This document shows positions 25,875-36,640 of a stretch of 64,000 nt of DNA, in pieces. The stretch covers positions 1 to 64,000 of the forward strand of contig NZ_NKRG01000006.1 of the NCBI RefSeq assembly GCF_003351105.1. The letters run 5' to 3'. Under the pieces are notes generated by a model. It saw nothing but the letters and a program-made list of their open reading frames with translations. It was not told the origin of the DNA and made no database searches. The translations under genes were made by a program, and so were the position numbers. This DNA is from Thermosipho africanus Ob7. Lineage in GTDB: Bacteria; Thermotogota; Thermotogae; Thermotogales; Fervidobacteriaceae. Every line of letters begins with the position of its first letter. Within the stretch, counting starts at the first letter, position 1.

Positions 25875-28800
25875 ATGCAAAAAATACTTGAAAAATATAA
25901 AAATAGGTTGATAGACATAAGTAGAAGAAATAGAACTTTGTATTTAGGAAAAATATACAAAAAAAGAAGTTTTGATTTATATTCTTTAGAAAAATTTGAG
26001 GAAAATTTCTCAAAAAATATAATTGAGCATGTTGTAAAAAGAAAAAAAGGTAGAGTTATCTTTTTACCAGATCCATATGAATGGAGAAACAAACAAGAAG
26101 ATAAATTAAATAAATTGCTAAAAGAAAAGAAAATAATCGAAGAAGAATTTGAGAAATCAATGGTAAATTTAGAAAAAGGTTTTGATAATCTTATATCATA
26201 TTCAAAATCATTACAAAATCTCAAAAGAGAAATAGACTTTATTGAAAAAGAAACGGGCAGATATGAACTATTTCTTGGATATCCATTTGTTGAAGGAAAA
26301 TTCAAAGATGGGACATATGTAAAATCCCCTCTTTTTCTTTTTCCAGTAAAGATTACAAATGTAGGAGATAAATGGTATTTAGAAAATTTATCTGAAGAAG
26401 AAGTAATGTTAAACAAAGTTTTTTGATAGCATATCAAAAGTATAATGAGGAAAAGTTTTTAGAAAATTTTGAAGAAATACCAATAAACGAAGTTTTAGAA
26501 GGTAATGTAAGTGTTATAGAATTTTTAGATAACTTGGGTATCAAGGTAAAAATTGATAAAAAAATATATATAGAAAAATTTTCTGAAGGGAAAAAAGAGA
26601 TTTCAAATGGAAATCTCTACTTGAAATACTATGCAATTTTAGGAAATTTTCACCTTGCAAGTTCTATATACAATGATTATTTAGAATTGGAAAAGTTAGA
26701 AAGTTATAACAAACTTTTGGAAAAGATGCTTCTTGGAAAGAATGATGAAAAAGCTCAAAGTGAAGAATAGAATGTAAAAATAATAGAAAAAGATTTTTAC
26801 TATATTTCTGAATTAGATTTTAGTCAAGAAAAGGCAATAAAAAAAGCGGAATTTAGTGATGCACTTGTAATATATGGCCCACCTGGAACAGGAAAATCCC
26901 AAACAATTGCAAATTTAATAGCGGATAATCTTGCTAAAGGCAAAAAAGTACTTATGGTTTCTGAAAAAAGGGCAGCTTTAGATGTGATATACAATAGGCT
27001 TTCTAAAATAAATTCTAAGATTGTATTAATTCATGATGCTCAAAAGGGGAAAAAAGAGTTTTATGAAAAGTTAAAAACAGTTTTAGATTCATTATTGTTA
27101 GAATATAATTTAAATAATGAAATTGATATTAAATATTATTCTGATAAGATAGATGAAAGTTTAGAAAAGTTAGAAAAATTTGGTAAGGCTTTGTTTGAAA
27201 AAAGAGCATTTGGATTAAGCCTTCAAAAGATGTATGCAAAAACAAAAAAGAAATTAAATGAAAAAGAAAAAGAAATTTTTAGATATTTTAGAAAGACTTT
27301 ATATAAAGCGTATGAAAAAATTACATACAATGAAATTTTAAAAATTGTGGAAAATTTGAAAGAAGATATAGTTGAAAAGTATGTTTTATTTAGAGGTTAT
27401 AATGAAAAATACAAAGAGGTTATTGAAAGTATAAAAAAGGAATTAGATGGTTTTGAATTGCAATTTTATACAGATGAACTTAAAAAACTTATAAACAACC
27501 ATCGTTTAAAAGTAAGTTTAACTGGAAAATATAAAAAAGAAATAAAAGAGTTATTTTTAAAAGGAAAGTATGAAGAAAAAGACTTAGAAGAGTTATTGGA
27601 TAAAATAAATAGAAAAGAAAAAAGCGGGGAATTTAAAAGGCTAGAAAAACTAGAACAATTTCAATGGTGGAATCCATTTTATTATATTTTAAAAAATAAA
27701 AGGCATAAAGCAGCAAATGAATTAAGAAAAGAGCTAGAGGATAATAGAAGAAGGATATTTTCGGAGATTAAAAGTGATTACTTTTTATTAAAGAAAGTTA
27801 TTGATGCATTAGAATTTCTGAAAGAACTAACAAATAAATATGATTAAATATTCACAAGTTTAATAAAGGAAAAAGATGTAAGCAAAGAGGTAGAAAGAAT
27901 ATACGATTTTTTGTTAGTATATGAAAAGTATAAAGATTTAGAATATTTGTTTAAAAATTTTTCAAAAGAAGAAATTGATTTTTTAGATTTTTCCTACGTA
28001 ATGAAAGATATAGAGTCTCCAAAAGAAATGATAAAAATCCTACCAAAGTTTTTTATCTTACAAAAGATATTTGAAATAGAAGAAAAGGAAAAAGATATAA
28101 ACCTAATCTATGATTCTTACAAAAGTTTAGTTGAAGAAGTAAAAAGAAACATTTCATTTAAAATGGAGAAAGTGCCCTCACATATAATTAATTTTTGGAA
28201 TGAAAGATTTAAATATGTGAGCAGTATTTATGAAAACCAGCAATTATTTAAAGAATTTAAAAGGCAAGCATCTAAAAAAAGAAAATTATGGTCAATTAGG
28301 AAATACATTGAAACTTTTAAGGATATAGTCTTAGAACTTTTTCCTTGTTTTCTTTTAACACCGGAGACCGTCTCTGAAATTTTCCCACTTGTTGAAGGTA
28401 TGTTTGATGTGGTTATATTTGATGAAGCATCACAAATTTTTATTGAAAAAGCGATTCCTTCAATTTATAGAGGGAAAAAGGCAGTAATTGCAGGTGATGA
28501 TAAACAGCTGCGGCCTACTTCATTTTTTATGGTACGTGATATAGATGATAAAGAGGAAGAAAATTTAGAGAGTATGGCAGCAATGGAAGAAGAAAGTTTA
28601 CTAGACCTTGCAAAGATAAATTTTGATTCTACGCATCTTTTATTCCATTATAGGTCAAGATATAAAGAGTTGATTGATTTTTCAAACCATGCTTTCTATG
28701 AAGGTAGATTATATGTCTCACCAAATGTTGAAAATTTTGAAAAGCCGATAGAAAGAATAAAAGTTAATGGAATTTGGGAAAATAGACAAAATCTAGAAGA

Positions 28801-29743
28801 AGCACAGGTTGTTGTAGAGCTTGTAGATAAAATCTTGAAAGAAAGAAAAGAAAATGAAACTATTGGTATAGTTACATTCAATATCACTCAAAAAGAATTA
28901 ATAGAAGATTTATTAGATGAGAAAGTAAGAAAGGATATAGAATTTGAAAAATTGTACAATGCAGAATTACTTAGAAAAGAAAATGAAGAAGATAAAAGTA
29001 TTTTTGTAAAAAACATAGAAAACGTCCAAGGAGATGAGAGGGATATAATAATTTTTTCTACAGGATATGCACCAGACCAATTTGGAAGATTAAGATTAAA
29101 TTTTGGAGCGTTAAATAAAGATGGAGGAGAAAATAGATTAAACGTTGCAATATCAAGGGCAAAAAAGAAAATATACGTTGTTACATCAATTGAACCAGAA
29201 GATATAAAGATTGATAACATCAAAAACCCTGGGCCAAAGCTTTTAAAAGAATATTTGAAATATGTAAGAGCAGTTTCGTTAAATAATAAAAAGGAAGCAG
29301 AAGAAATTTTATATTCACTTTCAAATATAAGTTCAAAGGATGAATTAATATTTGAAAGTGATTTTGAAGAAGAAGTATATGAAAAGCTTAGTCAAAGTAA
29401 AATAATAAAAGAAAGAAACTTAAGGCTTCATACACAAGTTAGTTCATCTGGATATAGAATTGATATAGGAGTGTATGAACCTAGACAATCAAAATATATA
29501 CTTGGAATAGAATGTGATGGAGCTTTATATCATAGTTCAAAATCAGCAAGAGAAAGAGATATCCACAGGCAAAAATTTTTAGAATCAAGAGGTTGGAAGA
29601 TAGTAAGGATATGGAGTAAGGATTGGTGGAGTAATCCTGAAAAAGAAATTGAAAAAATTGAAAATATTTTAGAAAAAATGAATTATAAATTAGATCAGTA
29701 TAATGACAAAAAAATTACTGATGAGCTACTTGCAAATGATTGA
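25875..29743 (+). pseudogene. Broken DUF4011-helicase-nuclease (defence-type) gene
   Basis: About 1,290 codons once intact. N-terminal DUF4011-like segment: KYKNRLIDISRRNRTLY. Walker A is at about 26876-26900 (YGPPGTGKSQT). Walker B and motif III follow as DEASQIF and GDDKQLRPTSF, and the late motifs as NVQGDERDIIIFSTGY and RLNVAISRAKKKIYVVTS. The C-terminal Vsr/DUF559-like nuclease shows DIGVYEP, GIECDG and RGWKIVRIWS. Three lesions are visible: a -1 frameshift in a T run near 26415-26424, an in-frame TAG at 26768, and an in-frame TAA at 27845. The architecture resembles the single-protein DUF4011-helicase-Vsr (Hhe-type) anti-phage systems as I remember them. It has no partner genes. Confidence 0.8.
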
Positions 29744-30053
29744 TAAAGATAAATAAAGATACTAAAAAATTTTAAAAATTATTAAGTTTAGGAATTTTAA
29801 TGTATGTGTCTAAATTTAAACTAGCATAAAATTTTATATTAAAAAATACCCTAGAAAAACGCCCAATTGTAATAGAAAATATAGAATATTTAGATTCATA
29901 TGTAAAAGATGTTATTAAAGAATTTAATAAAGAAATATTAATTTTCAAGTTAAAAAACAAAATGAAATAAGTTAAAATTTACTAATTTACTAAAAGATTC
30001 TAATTATTATAGGTTATTCAAAAAACAAAAACTAGAAATTAAAAATTCTTAAG
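29744..30053 (+). other. Degenerate stretch after the helicase pseudogene
   Basis: A non-coding interval of 310 nt. A short open plus-strand stretch ending at 29970 (...PIVIENIEYLDSYVKDVIKEFNKEILIF...) looks like the tail of a lost gene that I cannot identify. The rest is AT-rich spacer. Confidence 0.35.
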
Positions 30054-30497
30054 CTATCTTGCAAAAAATGGATCAATAACCCCATATCTTTTATCAACCT
30101 TTTCAACCACATTCATCTTTACAAGCTTATCAAGTGCAGCTTTCACACTACCAGCACTTATATCCAAATCATATGGTGATACTTCAAATGCAATACTTTT
30201 TAACACCATTTTTTGATTTGCTGTTAGTGAGTTTCACAGTGTTTCAAACATCGCTCTTTCAGATAATATAACCTGATTTATACTTTCCATATTACATTTT
30301 CCCTTTGCGTGCGTCATATTCCACAGAGTATGTGATATAAATTGAATATAATACGGATGTCCTTTACTTATTTCATATAGTTTTTCTATTACTTCATTTT
30401 CAATTAATATACCTGTTGAATTAAATTTTTGCTTTATAAATCGTACTACATCAATCTTTTCAAGTGGTCAAAGATTATATATCTTTGAAAATCTATC
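30054..30497 (-). pseudogene. C-terminal remnant of an archaeal-type AAA ATPase
   Basis: Minus-strand translation gives RFSKIYNL-stop-PLEKIDVVRFIKQKF, then ISKGHPYYIQFISHTLW, then ETL-stop-NSLTANQKMVLKSIAFEVSPYDL and a wHTH tail ending DKRYGVIDPFFAR. The 'GHPYYIQ...LTANQK..L' pattern is typical of the sensor-2 and winged-helix part of the MNS/ATPase_2 class. The P-loop half is missing because IS3 copy 3 abuts it at 30498. Two in-frame TGA codons also break it. Confidence 0.75.
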
Positions 30498-31355
30498 AAC
30501 TCTGAATAACTCATTTCTTCAACCGACCATACTACTTCTTCTTTATACGTCCTAAAATACCTTTCTATATTTGCATTTCCACGTTCATTGTTGTAACTTG
30601 TAAATATTTGCTGTATTCCTAATATCTTACATTCTTGCATAAATCTCCTGCTTGTAGGCTGACTACCATTATCACTTGTCTGTATTACTTTCTTTCCTCT
30701 TACTCCGTCTTTATACCCTTCATTTAATGCTTTATTTAGCGTTCCATTCTTCTGTTCTTCCTCTGAGACTTATTTGTGAGCCTAGTACTTCCCTTGTATA
30801 CCACTTACTGCTATGTAATTTATATAGCACAAATACGTCTATATCACCAATATGGATGTTCCTGTTTTAACTTTTGTATGATCAAACACTTTCATCATTT
30901 TTCTTTCTCATGTATTTTCTAGGTTTGTAATAATACGTACTTCTACTTATTTTCAAATACCTTACAGCTTCAGATATACTGAATCCTTTTTCAATTAATA
31001 AACTTAATGTTTTCCTCCAGGGTGAATGACTGTTTTTTTAGACTGAAAAACGATAGCTTGTTTACCAATAATTTGTTCAAGCTCTTGTATCTTCCTTTGA
31101 TATAGTGCTACTTGAGAAGAAATGAAAGAATTTTCAAGTGCAGACTTTGCACCAATACTTATCTCTCCACTTGTACTACTGCCCTTGAGAAATACCGAGC
31201 TCTCTACAAATTTCAGCTATAGCTTTTTTCCATCTTAATCCTTCAAGAACAACTACAATTTTCTTTATCAGAAAACTTTCTTCGCATACCTTTCACTCCA
31301 CCTCATGAAAAATTATACTCTTTCTTTTTTCTCTGTCCAATCCTTCAGGGGAGCA
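30498..31355 (-). mobile_element. IS3-family element, copy 3 (right end lost)
   Basis: Minus-strand copy of the same element as 11828-12752. Its left terminal repeat TGCTCCCCTGAAGGATTGG ends at 31355. OrfA runs through AEICREHGIS. OrfB carries LLIEKGFSISEAVRYLK, WYTREVLGSQIS, a stretch of about 90 bp absent from copy 1, SDNGSQPTSRRFM and NERGNANIERYFRTYKEE. It stops at ATTCAGAGTT, fused to the ATPase remnant. Internal stops and frameshifts are present. Of the three copies it preserves the catalytic core best. Confidence 0.85.
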
Positions 31356-31750
31356 GTATATGTATTTTCAATTTTGATATGTTATGATACCCTTTTATTA
31401 GAAACTCTTTCATTCTTAAAAGGTTATGTTGATACTATATTTGTTCCTGCATATAACAAAGGTGTAAATACATACATAGGATTAGCGGATGCTATGAGTA
31501 AATTAGTATTTTGTAACTTTGTTATTGCCAACACTGGAGTGTATGGTAATTCAGTTGTTAGAATCCCATATTATGGCATTCACAAAAGGGAAACATTAAC
31601 ACTTGAATGAAATAGGATATTTGGTGCACAATAGATATTCCAATAAAACATTTGCAAGGTTACAGAAAAGAAATTTCAAAAATGGGAGAAGAACCTAATG
31701 ATAGAAAATTCAAAGCTTTTCCTCCAGGATATGAGTATAGAGAAATTTAA
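31356..31750 (+). pseudogene. Carbon-nitrogen hydrolase (nitrilase-like) 3' fragment
   Basis: Directly adjoining the IS end, a plus-strand frame reads ILICYDTLLLETLSFLKG, VDTIFVPAYNKGVNTYIGLADAMSKL, VIANTGVYGNSVV. This resembles the CN-hydrolase core around the catalytic Cys (ICYD) and the following VPA/ANxxG strands. After a stop near 31610 and a TAG at 31633, the frame resumes with DIPIKHLQGYRKEIS...FPPGYEYREI and ends at 31750. The 5' half is absent, evidently lost with the IS insertion. Enzyme specificity cannot be judged. Confidence 0.55.
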
Positions 31751-32068
31751 TGTTTTTAGTTTACTTTGAGCAAAGAATTTTTTCACTTTTTTAGCATAAA
31801 ATATTAAAATCCTATACTATTTTTTTAAAAACTGAAAATGTGGAATTGATAAAGAATTCAAGAATACCTAAGATTTTGATATTGCGTATTGACTACATGG
31901 AAATAATTGATTAACATGAAAGTATTCATGCTAGCGTGAATTATTCAGAAGCAATCTTTTGTAGAAAAGCAAATGTCTTTTATTATAGCATGCTATATGC
32001 TATAATAAAAGTTGGCTTAGGTGAATTTTAAAATAATAAAAATAGCATATAGCTGGGAGGTTTTTGGG
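31751..32068 (+). promoter_or_regulatory. Promoter region of the export genes with perfect hairpin
   Basis: A 318-nt non-coding stretch. A perfect 14-bp inverted repeat (arms 31978-31991 and 31997-32010, 5-nt loop) contains TGCTATAAT at 31998-32006, an extended -10 box, in its right arm. A start about 7 nt further right gives a leader of about 55 nt to the SLBB gene. The dyad could be an operator or could attenuate the promoter. The upstream 220 nt show nothing else. Confidence 0.55.
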
Positions 32069-34579
32069 ATGAAAAAAGTTATCATTTTATTCTTGGTTGT
32101 CTTTGTTGTAAGCATTTTTTCATACACCGTAAGAGTAGGAGATACTTTAACAATTGAAGTTTTAAACCAACCTCAACTTTCAAGAACAGTTAAAGTAGCA
32201 TTTGATGGAACTATTCCTTATCCATATGCTGGGAATATAAAGGTTGTTGGAAAAACAGTTGAAGAAATAGCCCAAATACTAAAACCATATGTTGAAAAAA
32301 TTGTTAGGGATCCACAAATTACGGTTTATGTTGAAGAATACGCTCCAATGCTAGTTTTTATCCAAGGGGCAGTTAACAAGGTATTTGATATTTCTGTTTA
32401 TCCAGGCATAACTTTAACAAAGTTATTTTCTTTTGTTGGTATTTCAAAAGATTCAGATGTCGATTTTGAAAATGTTCAAATAAAACGTGGGGATAATATA
32501 ATTTCAGTTAATCTTTTGCCATATTTTTATCAAGGAAGATTTGACAAAGATATAGTTTTAAAAGAAGGGGACATAATTTATATTCCACCACTTCTAGATA
32601 GTAAAACAATAAAGGTTATGGGTGCATATACTCTTGAAATTCCATATGAACCTGATATTAAATTAAGTAATGTTCTTTTAAAACTTGGACCACTAGATGA
32701 AAAATCTGCAGATATTGAAAATGCAAAAATATTTATAGATGGAAAAGTTATTGAAATTAATCTTAAAGAAGTTATTTCAAACAAAAAAGATATAGAACTT
32801 TCTGCAGGCTCAAGGATATATATTCCAAAAATTCCAGAATTTTACGTATATATTCAAGGGTATGTAAAAAATAAGGGAGAGATAGAGTTTTTAGCTGATG
32901 AGAAAAAGACATTAAAAATATTACTTGCAAAAGCTGGTCTTTTAGACGAAGAAGTTGAAAATGAAGGTATAGTGGTGATTAACAATGAGAAAAAATTAAA
33001 TGCCAAAGATGTAGTTTTTGGAGAACAAGATTACAATTTAAATAAAGGAGACATTGTTCAGGTTTTATACGAACCATTTACTGTTAATGTTGTTGGATTA
33101 AAGGGTGGAAGTGTTACACTGCTTCATAACGAGCCGAGGACTTTACCGTATTTGATTAAAAAGATAGGAATTAGTCAGCCTGAATCAATTGAATCAGTTC
33201 AGTTGGTAAGAAATGGTAAAATACAGGATTTTGATATTAACACTCTTATTTATCAAAATCCTTCAATTCCACTTGAAAAAAATGATACTATTGTAATTAA
33301 AAGTTCTCAGGCAAATGCAGTTTATTTAACGGGAGATATTGCCTCGTATGTAGGTTTTGCCTTAAATGAAAAGATAACGCTACAAAGAATATTAGCAAAA
33401 GTTGGACTTTCAGACTATAGAAAAATTGAAAGTATTACATTAAATGGAGAAAAATTAGATTTTAATAAAGACATGGAGATAGAAAAAGGATCAATACTAA
33501 ATGTAACTTTGAAAAAGCCTATTTATGTAACTGCAATGGGATATATTAAAAACACGGGAAGGGTAGAATTTAACTATTATGAAACAGCAGACCTTAAAAC
33601 CCTTTTTGGAAAGCTTGGAGGCCTTATTGTAGGTCCTGACTTGTATTATACATCTGATAAGGTTTATGTAATAAGAAATGGGAAAGTTGTAAATACTTTA
33701 GATGCTCAAAAGATATATAATGGTGAAGAAAATATGATGCTTGAAGATAATGATTTTGTATTTGTAACTGAAAAAGCTCCAAGGTATGTGTATGTACTTG
33801 GAAAAGGAGTTTTAAATAGTATAGTAAAATTCAAAAATACAGAAGAGTTTGATTTTAAAACACTTATTTCAAAAATCGGTGGAATTAAAGATGGAATTAG
33901 TAAAACTGTTACCATTTTAAATGGTTCTACGAAAACAACATTTACTTGGAATGAATATACAAATATGGAACTTGAAAATGGTAGCACCATTATATTTGAT
34001 ATTGATACGAAAAATTATGTATTTGTTGTAGATGAAAGTGGAAGACCTAATATGTTTTATCTTAGCAAGGAAAATACAACACTTTATGAGTTAATGAGCA
34101 AGGTAAATATTAACAAGGCGTATAAATTTGTAAAACTTACTAGGGATGCAACTGAAAAAATAATTGATATTTCAAACATTGAATATACTTTGTCATTTAA
34201 TGTAAAACCTGGAGATATTATTAAAGTAATTGATGCTCCACAAAATATAGCATACGTGCTAGGTGAAGTTAATAGACCAGGAGTTATTTCTGTTAATGAG
34301 GGAACAACAGTTCTTGAAGCAATTATTTCTGCAGGTTATTTTGGAGCAAAAGCAGCTCCTTCGTCTGTCTACCTATACAAAGGTGGAATAGATGGAGAGG
34401 CAATAAAGGTTAACTTAAGTGGAGCAATTAGAGGAGGCAATATTAAAGAAAATCCAAAGATTGAACCAGGAGACATAGTTTATGTACCAGCAGATGCATT
34501 TAAAACAGCACTTGACTGGGTGCCAGTTATTAGAAGCTTAATAGGTCTTTATAACGATGTAAACGGGTTAATAAACTAA
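32069..34579 (+). CDS. Large SLBB-domain polysaccharide export protein (Wza-like)
   Basis: An 836-aa secreted protein. Residues 1-19 form a signal peptide (KKVIILFLVVFVVSIFSYT) without a lipobox Cys. A Poly_export domain follows: YTVRVGDTLTIEVLNQPQL and VAFDGTIPYPYAG, with DPQITVYVEEY. Then comes a long series of SLBB-type units, each recognisable by patterns such as VYVLGEVNRPGV or VFIQGAVNK. I count roughly eight, far more than the two of E. coli Wza. It ends KPGDIVYVPADAF plus a short helix. It probably forms the periplasmic/outer-envelope export conduit. The frame opens 48 nt earlier, but GGGAGG precedes ATG 32069. It starts the second cluster half. Confidence 0.88.
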   Translation: MKKVIILFLVVFVVSIFSYTVRVGDTLTIEVLNQPQLSRTVKVAFDGTIPYPYAGNIKVVGKTVEEIAQILKPYVEKIVRDPQITVYVEEYAPMLVFIQGAVNKVFDISVYPGITLTKLFSFVGISKDSDVDFENVQIKRGDNIISVNLLPYFYQGRFDKDIVLKEGDIIYIPPLLDSKTIKVMGAYTLEIPYEPDIKLSNVLLKLGPLDEKSADIENAKIFIDGKVIEINLKEVISNKKDIELSAGSRIYIPKIPEFYVYIQGYVKNKGEIEFLADEKKTLKILLAKAGLLDEEVENEGIVVINNEKKLNAKDVVFGEQDYNLNKGDIVQVLYEPFTVNVVGLKGGSVTLLHNEPRTLPYLIKKIGISQPESIESVQLVRNGKIQDFDINTLIYQNPSIPLEKNDTIVIKSSQANAVYLTGDIASYVGFALNEKITLQRILAKVGLSDYRKIESITLNGEKLDFNKDMEIEKGSILNVTLKKPIYVTAMGYIKNTGRVEFNYYETADLKTLFGKLGGLIVGPDLYYTSDKVYVIRNGKVVNTLDAQKIYNGEENMMLEDNDFVFVTEKAPRYVYVLGKGVLNSIVKFKNTEEFDFKTLISKIGGIKDGISKTVTILNGSTKTTFTWNEYTNMELENGSTIIFDIDTKNYVFVVDESGRPNMFYLSKENTTLYELMSKVNINKAYKFVKLTRDATEKIIDISNIEYTLSFNVKPGDIIKVIDAPQNIAYVLGEVNRPGVISVNEGTTVLEAIISAGYFGAKAAPSSVYLYKGGIDGEAIKVNLSGAIRGGNIKENPKIEPGDIVYVPADAFKTALDWVPVIRSLIGLYNDVNGLIN

Positions 34580-34604
34580 AACATATTGAGGGAGGGCTGG
34601 AATA

Positions 34605-36590
34605 ATGGATAACAACCAAATAGATGAATTAACATTATCTGACATTCTAAAAATTTTCAAAAAGAGGAAACTTTGGTTTTGGGCAGTATTTATACTTACG
34701 ATCCTTGCTACAGGAGTCTATTTATACTTTTTTGCAACTCCTATTTATGAAGTTTCTACTAAAGTTAAAATACCTGCAAGAAGTGGTGCCTCGTCACTTT
34801 CATCATTATCATCTCTTTCGGGAGCTGTTGCTTTAATTTTGGGAGGTAGTAGCGCTGCGCCTGGCATTTCAGATCAGATAGAGATTATAAAGAGCAGAAA
34901 GACTCTTACAAAGGTTATTGAGCAATTAAATCTTCTTGAATATTTTAGAAATAAAGTAAAAGATGAAGAGGCAAAGAAAAATATAACTATAAATTATGTT
35001 ATATCTACACTTCAGGAAGAAATAATAACTGTGGAACCTTTAAAAGACACTTCATTTATTGAAATAAAAGTTAGTTTAGATGATAAAGAGCTTGCATACA
35101 AAATTTCTAAAGCACTTATAGATGCATATACAGAAGTTTCAAGCGAATTAAATAAAGATGAAAATACGTATATGATTGAATTTATAGAAAAGCAACTACC
35201 TGTTACTGAAAAAGAGCTTGCTGAAATAGAAGAAAAGTTAAAAAATTTCAAGCAAACAAAGTCAGTTCTTCCCTCAAAAGAAGCTGAATTGCTTTTGGAT
35301 GCACTTTCTGAAATTGACAAGCAGTATTTTGCAACAAAGATACAATATCAAGAAACATTGACAAAGCTTGATGAACTAAAAAAATCTGTATCAGACGTAA
35401 AAGACCTTATAGAAAAGCTTAAATATGTTCCTAATAGTCCTATAATAGCATCTTTGCGTGAGAAATTAACGGAATATCAAATAGAATATAACGCACTGCT
35501 TCAAAAATATTCAGAAGACTCTGTCGAAGTTTCTGAATACAAAGCAAGAATAGAAGAGGCTCAAAAAAGAATTCAACAAGAGGTTAAAAATATTATTTCA
35601 AGCCAGCTAAATACAGATGATCCTATTTTAAGTAGTATTTCATCCGAACTTGTTACTACTCAATCTTCTATTGAGATTCTCAAGGCAAGCCTTAATGCAC
35701 TATTAAGTTTAAAAACTGAGCTAGAAAATCAAATAAAAAAACTGCCGGAAATTGAGCAAGAATATTTATCACTTCAAAGAGATTATCAATTAAAACAGAG
35801 TGCATATGTTCTTTTAAAGTCAAAACTTGAAGAAGCAAAACTTACAACTGCAGGGCTTAATTTAAATGTCCCTATAATTGTTGATGAGCCATTTATTCCT
35901 GAAAAACCTGCAAAACCAAACAAGAAACTTACTTTGGCTATTGGTGGAGTTCTTGGAATTTTCCTTGGGATTTTGGCTGTATTTTTGTCAGAGGCAAGTG
36001 ATAAGAAGATTAGAGACTCGTTTGATATAGAAAAGCTTATTGAAAAAGAACCAATAGTTCTTACAGGTAGTAGCGATTTTACAAACTTGAAATTTTTAAA
36101 CGATATTAAAACAATTGCGTTGAACTTACTTAAAGAAGGAACACCAAAAACTATTGGTGTTACAAGCATTGGAAAAGTTGAAGAAAAGGATGATGTTACT
36201 TTAAGACTTGCAGAATTTTTCTCATCAACAGGTAATACTATTTTGATTGATTTTGAAGGCAAATATATTGCAAGAGGCTTGAAAGGAACTGATAAAAATA
36301 ATATTTACAATTTCAAGGAAAATTTAGACGTGTTTTCTGCAGCCAAAACATCTGAAATGTCTGAATTTTTGAAATTGGTTAATAGCTTTGAAAAAGATTT
36401 TGAAAATATTAAGCAAAATTATGACTATATAATCTTTAACTTACCAAACTATGAAAATCCTGATGTTTTGGCATTTGTAAAATACTGCGAAAAATTTGTT
36501 TTGATTGCAAAAAAAGATGTTAGTGAAAAAGAAAGTTTCTTAAAGGCATATGCCGAATTAAAAGAATCAGTAGTTGTCCTAAAAAAATGA
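34605..36590 (+). CDS. Wzz/Wzc-like polysaccharide co-polymerase with inactive kinase-like domain
   Basis: A 661-aa inner-membrane protein. The first transmembrane helix is at about 23-43, preceded by LTLSDILKIFKKRK, the Wzz start. A large coiled-coil periplasmic part contains the GNVR-like region. The second helix is at about 445-466 after PFIPEKPAKPNKK. The C-terminal cytoplasmic part follows the BY-kinase fold (TIGVTSIGKV...ILIDFEG...YDYIIFNLPN). However, the Walker A position reads SIGKVEEKDDVT with no GKS/T, and no tyrosine-rich tail is present. It should control chain length without autokinase activity. It lies 25 nt after the SLBB export gene. Confidence 0.85.
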   Translation: MDNNQIDELTLSDILKIFKKRKLWFWAVFILTILATGVYLYFFATPIYEVSTKVKIPARSGASSLSSLSSLSGAVALILGGSSAAPGISDQIEIIKSRKTLTKVIEQLNLLEYFRNKVKDEEAKKNITINYVISTLQEEIITVEPLKDTSFIEIKVSLDDKELAYKISKALIDAYTEVSSELNKDENTYMIEFIEKQLPVTEKELAEIEEKLKNFKQTKSVLPSKEAELLLDALSEIDKQYFATKIQYQETLTKLDELKKSVSDVKDLIEKLKYVPNSPIIASLREKLTEYQIEYNALLQKYSEDSVEVSEYKARIEEAQKRIQQEVKNIISSQLNTDDPILSSISSELVTTQSSIEILKASLNALLSLKTELENQIKKLPEIEQEYLSLQRDYQLKQSAYVLLKSKLEEAKLTTAGLNLNVPIIVDEPFIPEKPAKPNKKLTLAIGGVLGIFLGILAVFLSEASDKKIRDSFDIEKLIEKEPIVLTGSSDFTNLKFLNDIKTIALNLLKEGTPKTIGVTSIGKVEEKDDVTLRLAEFFSSTGNTILIDFEGKYIARGLKGTDKNNIYNFKENLDVFSAAKTSEMSEFLKLVNSFEKDFENIKQNYDYIIFNLPNYENPDVLAFVKYCEKFVLIAKKDVSEKESFLKAYAELKESVVVLKK

Positions 36591-36640
36591 TTTTTAATTA
36601 ATTAAATAGTTCTCTATATGATATTTAGGAGGATTACATA

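Noticed and set aside
26415-26424. Programmed -1 frameshift in the helicase gene
   Set aside because: The T run is suggestive, but two further in-frame stops downstream make simple decay more likely.
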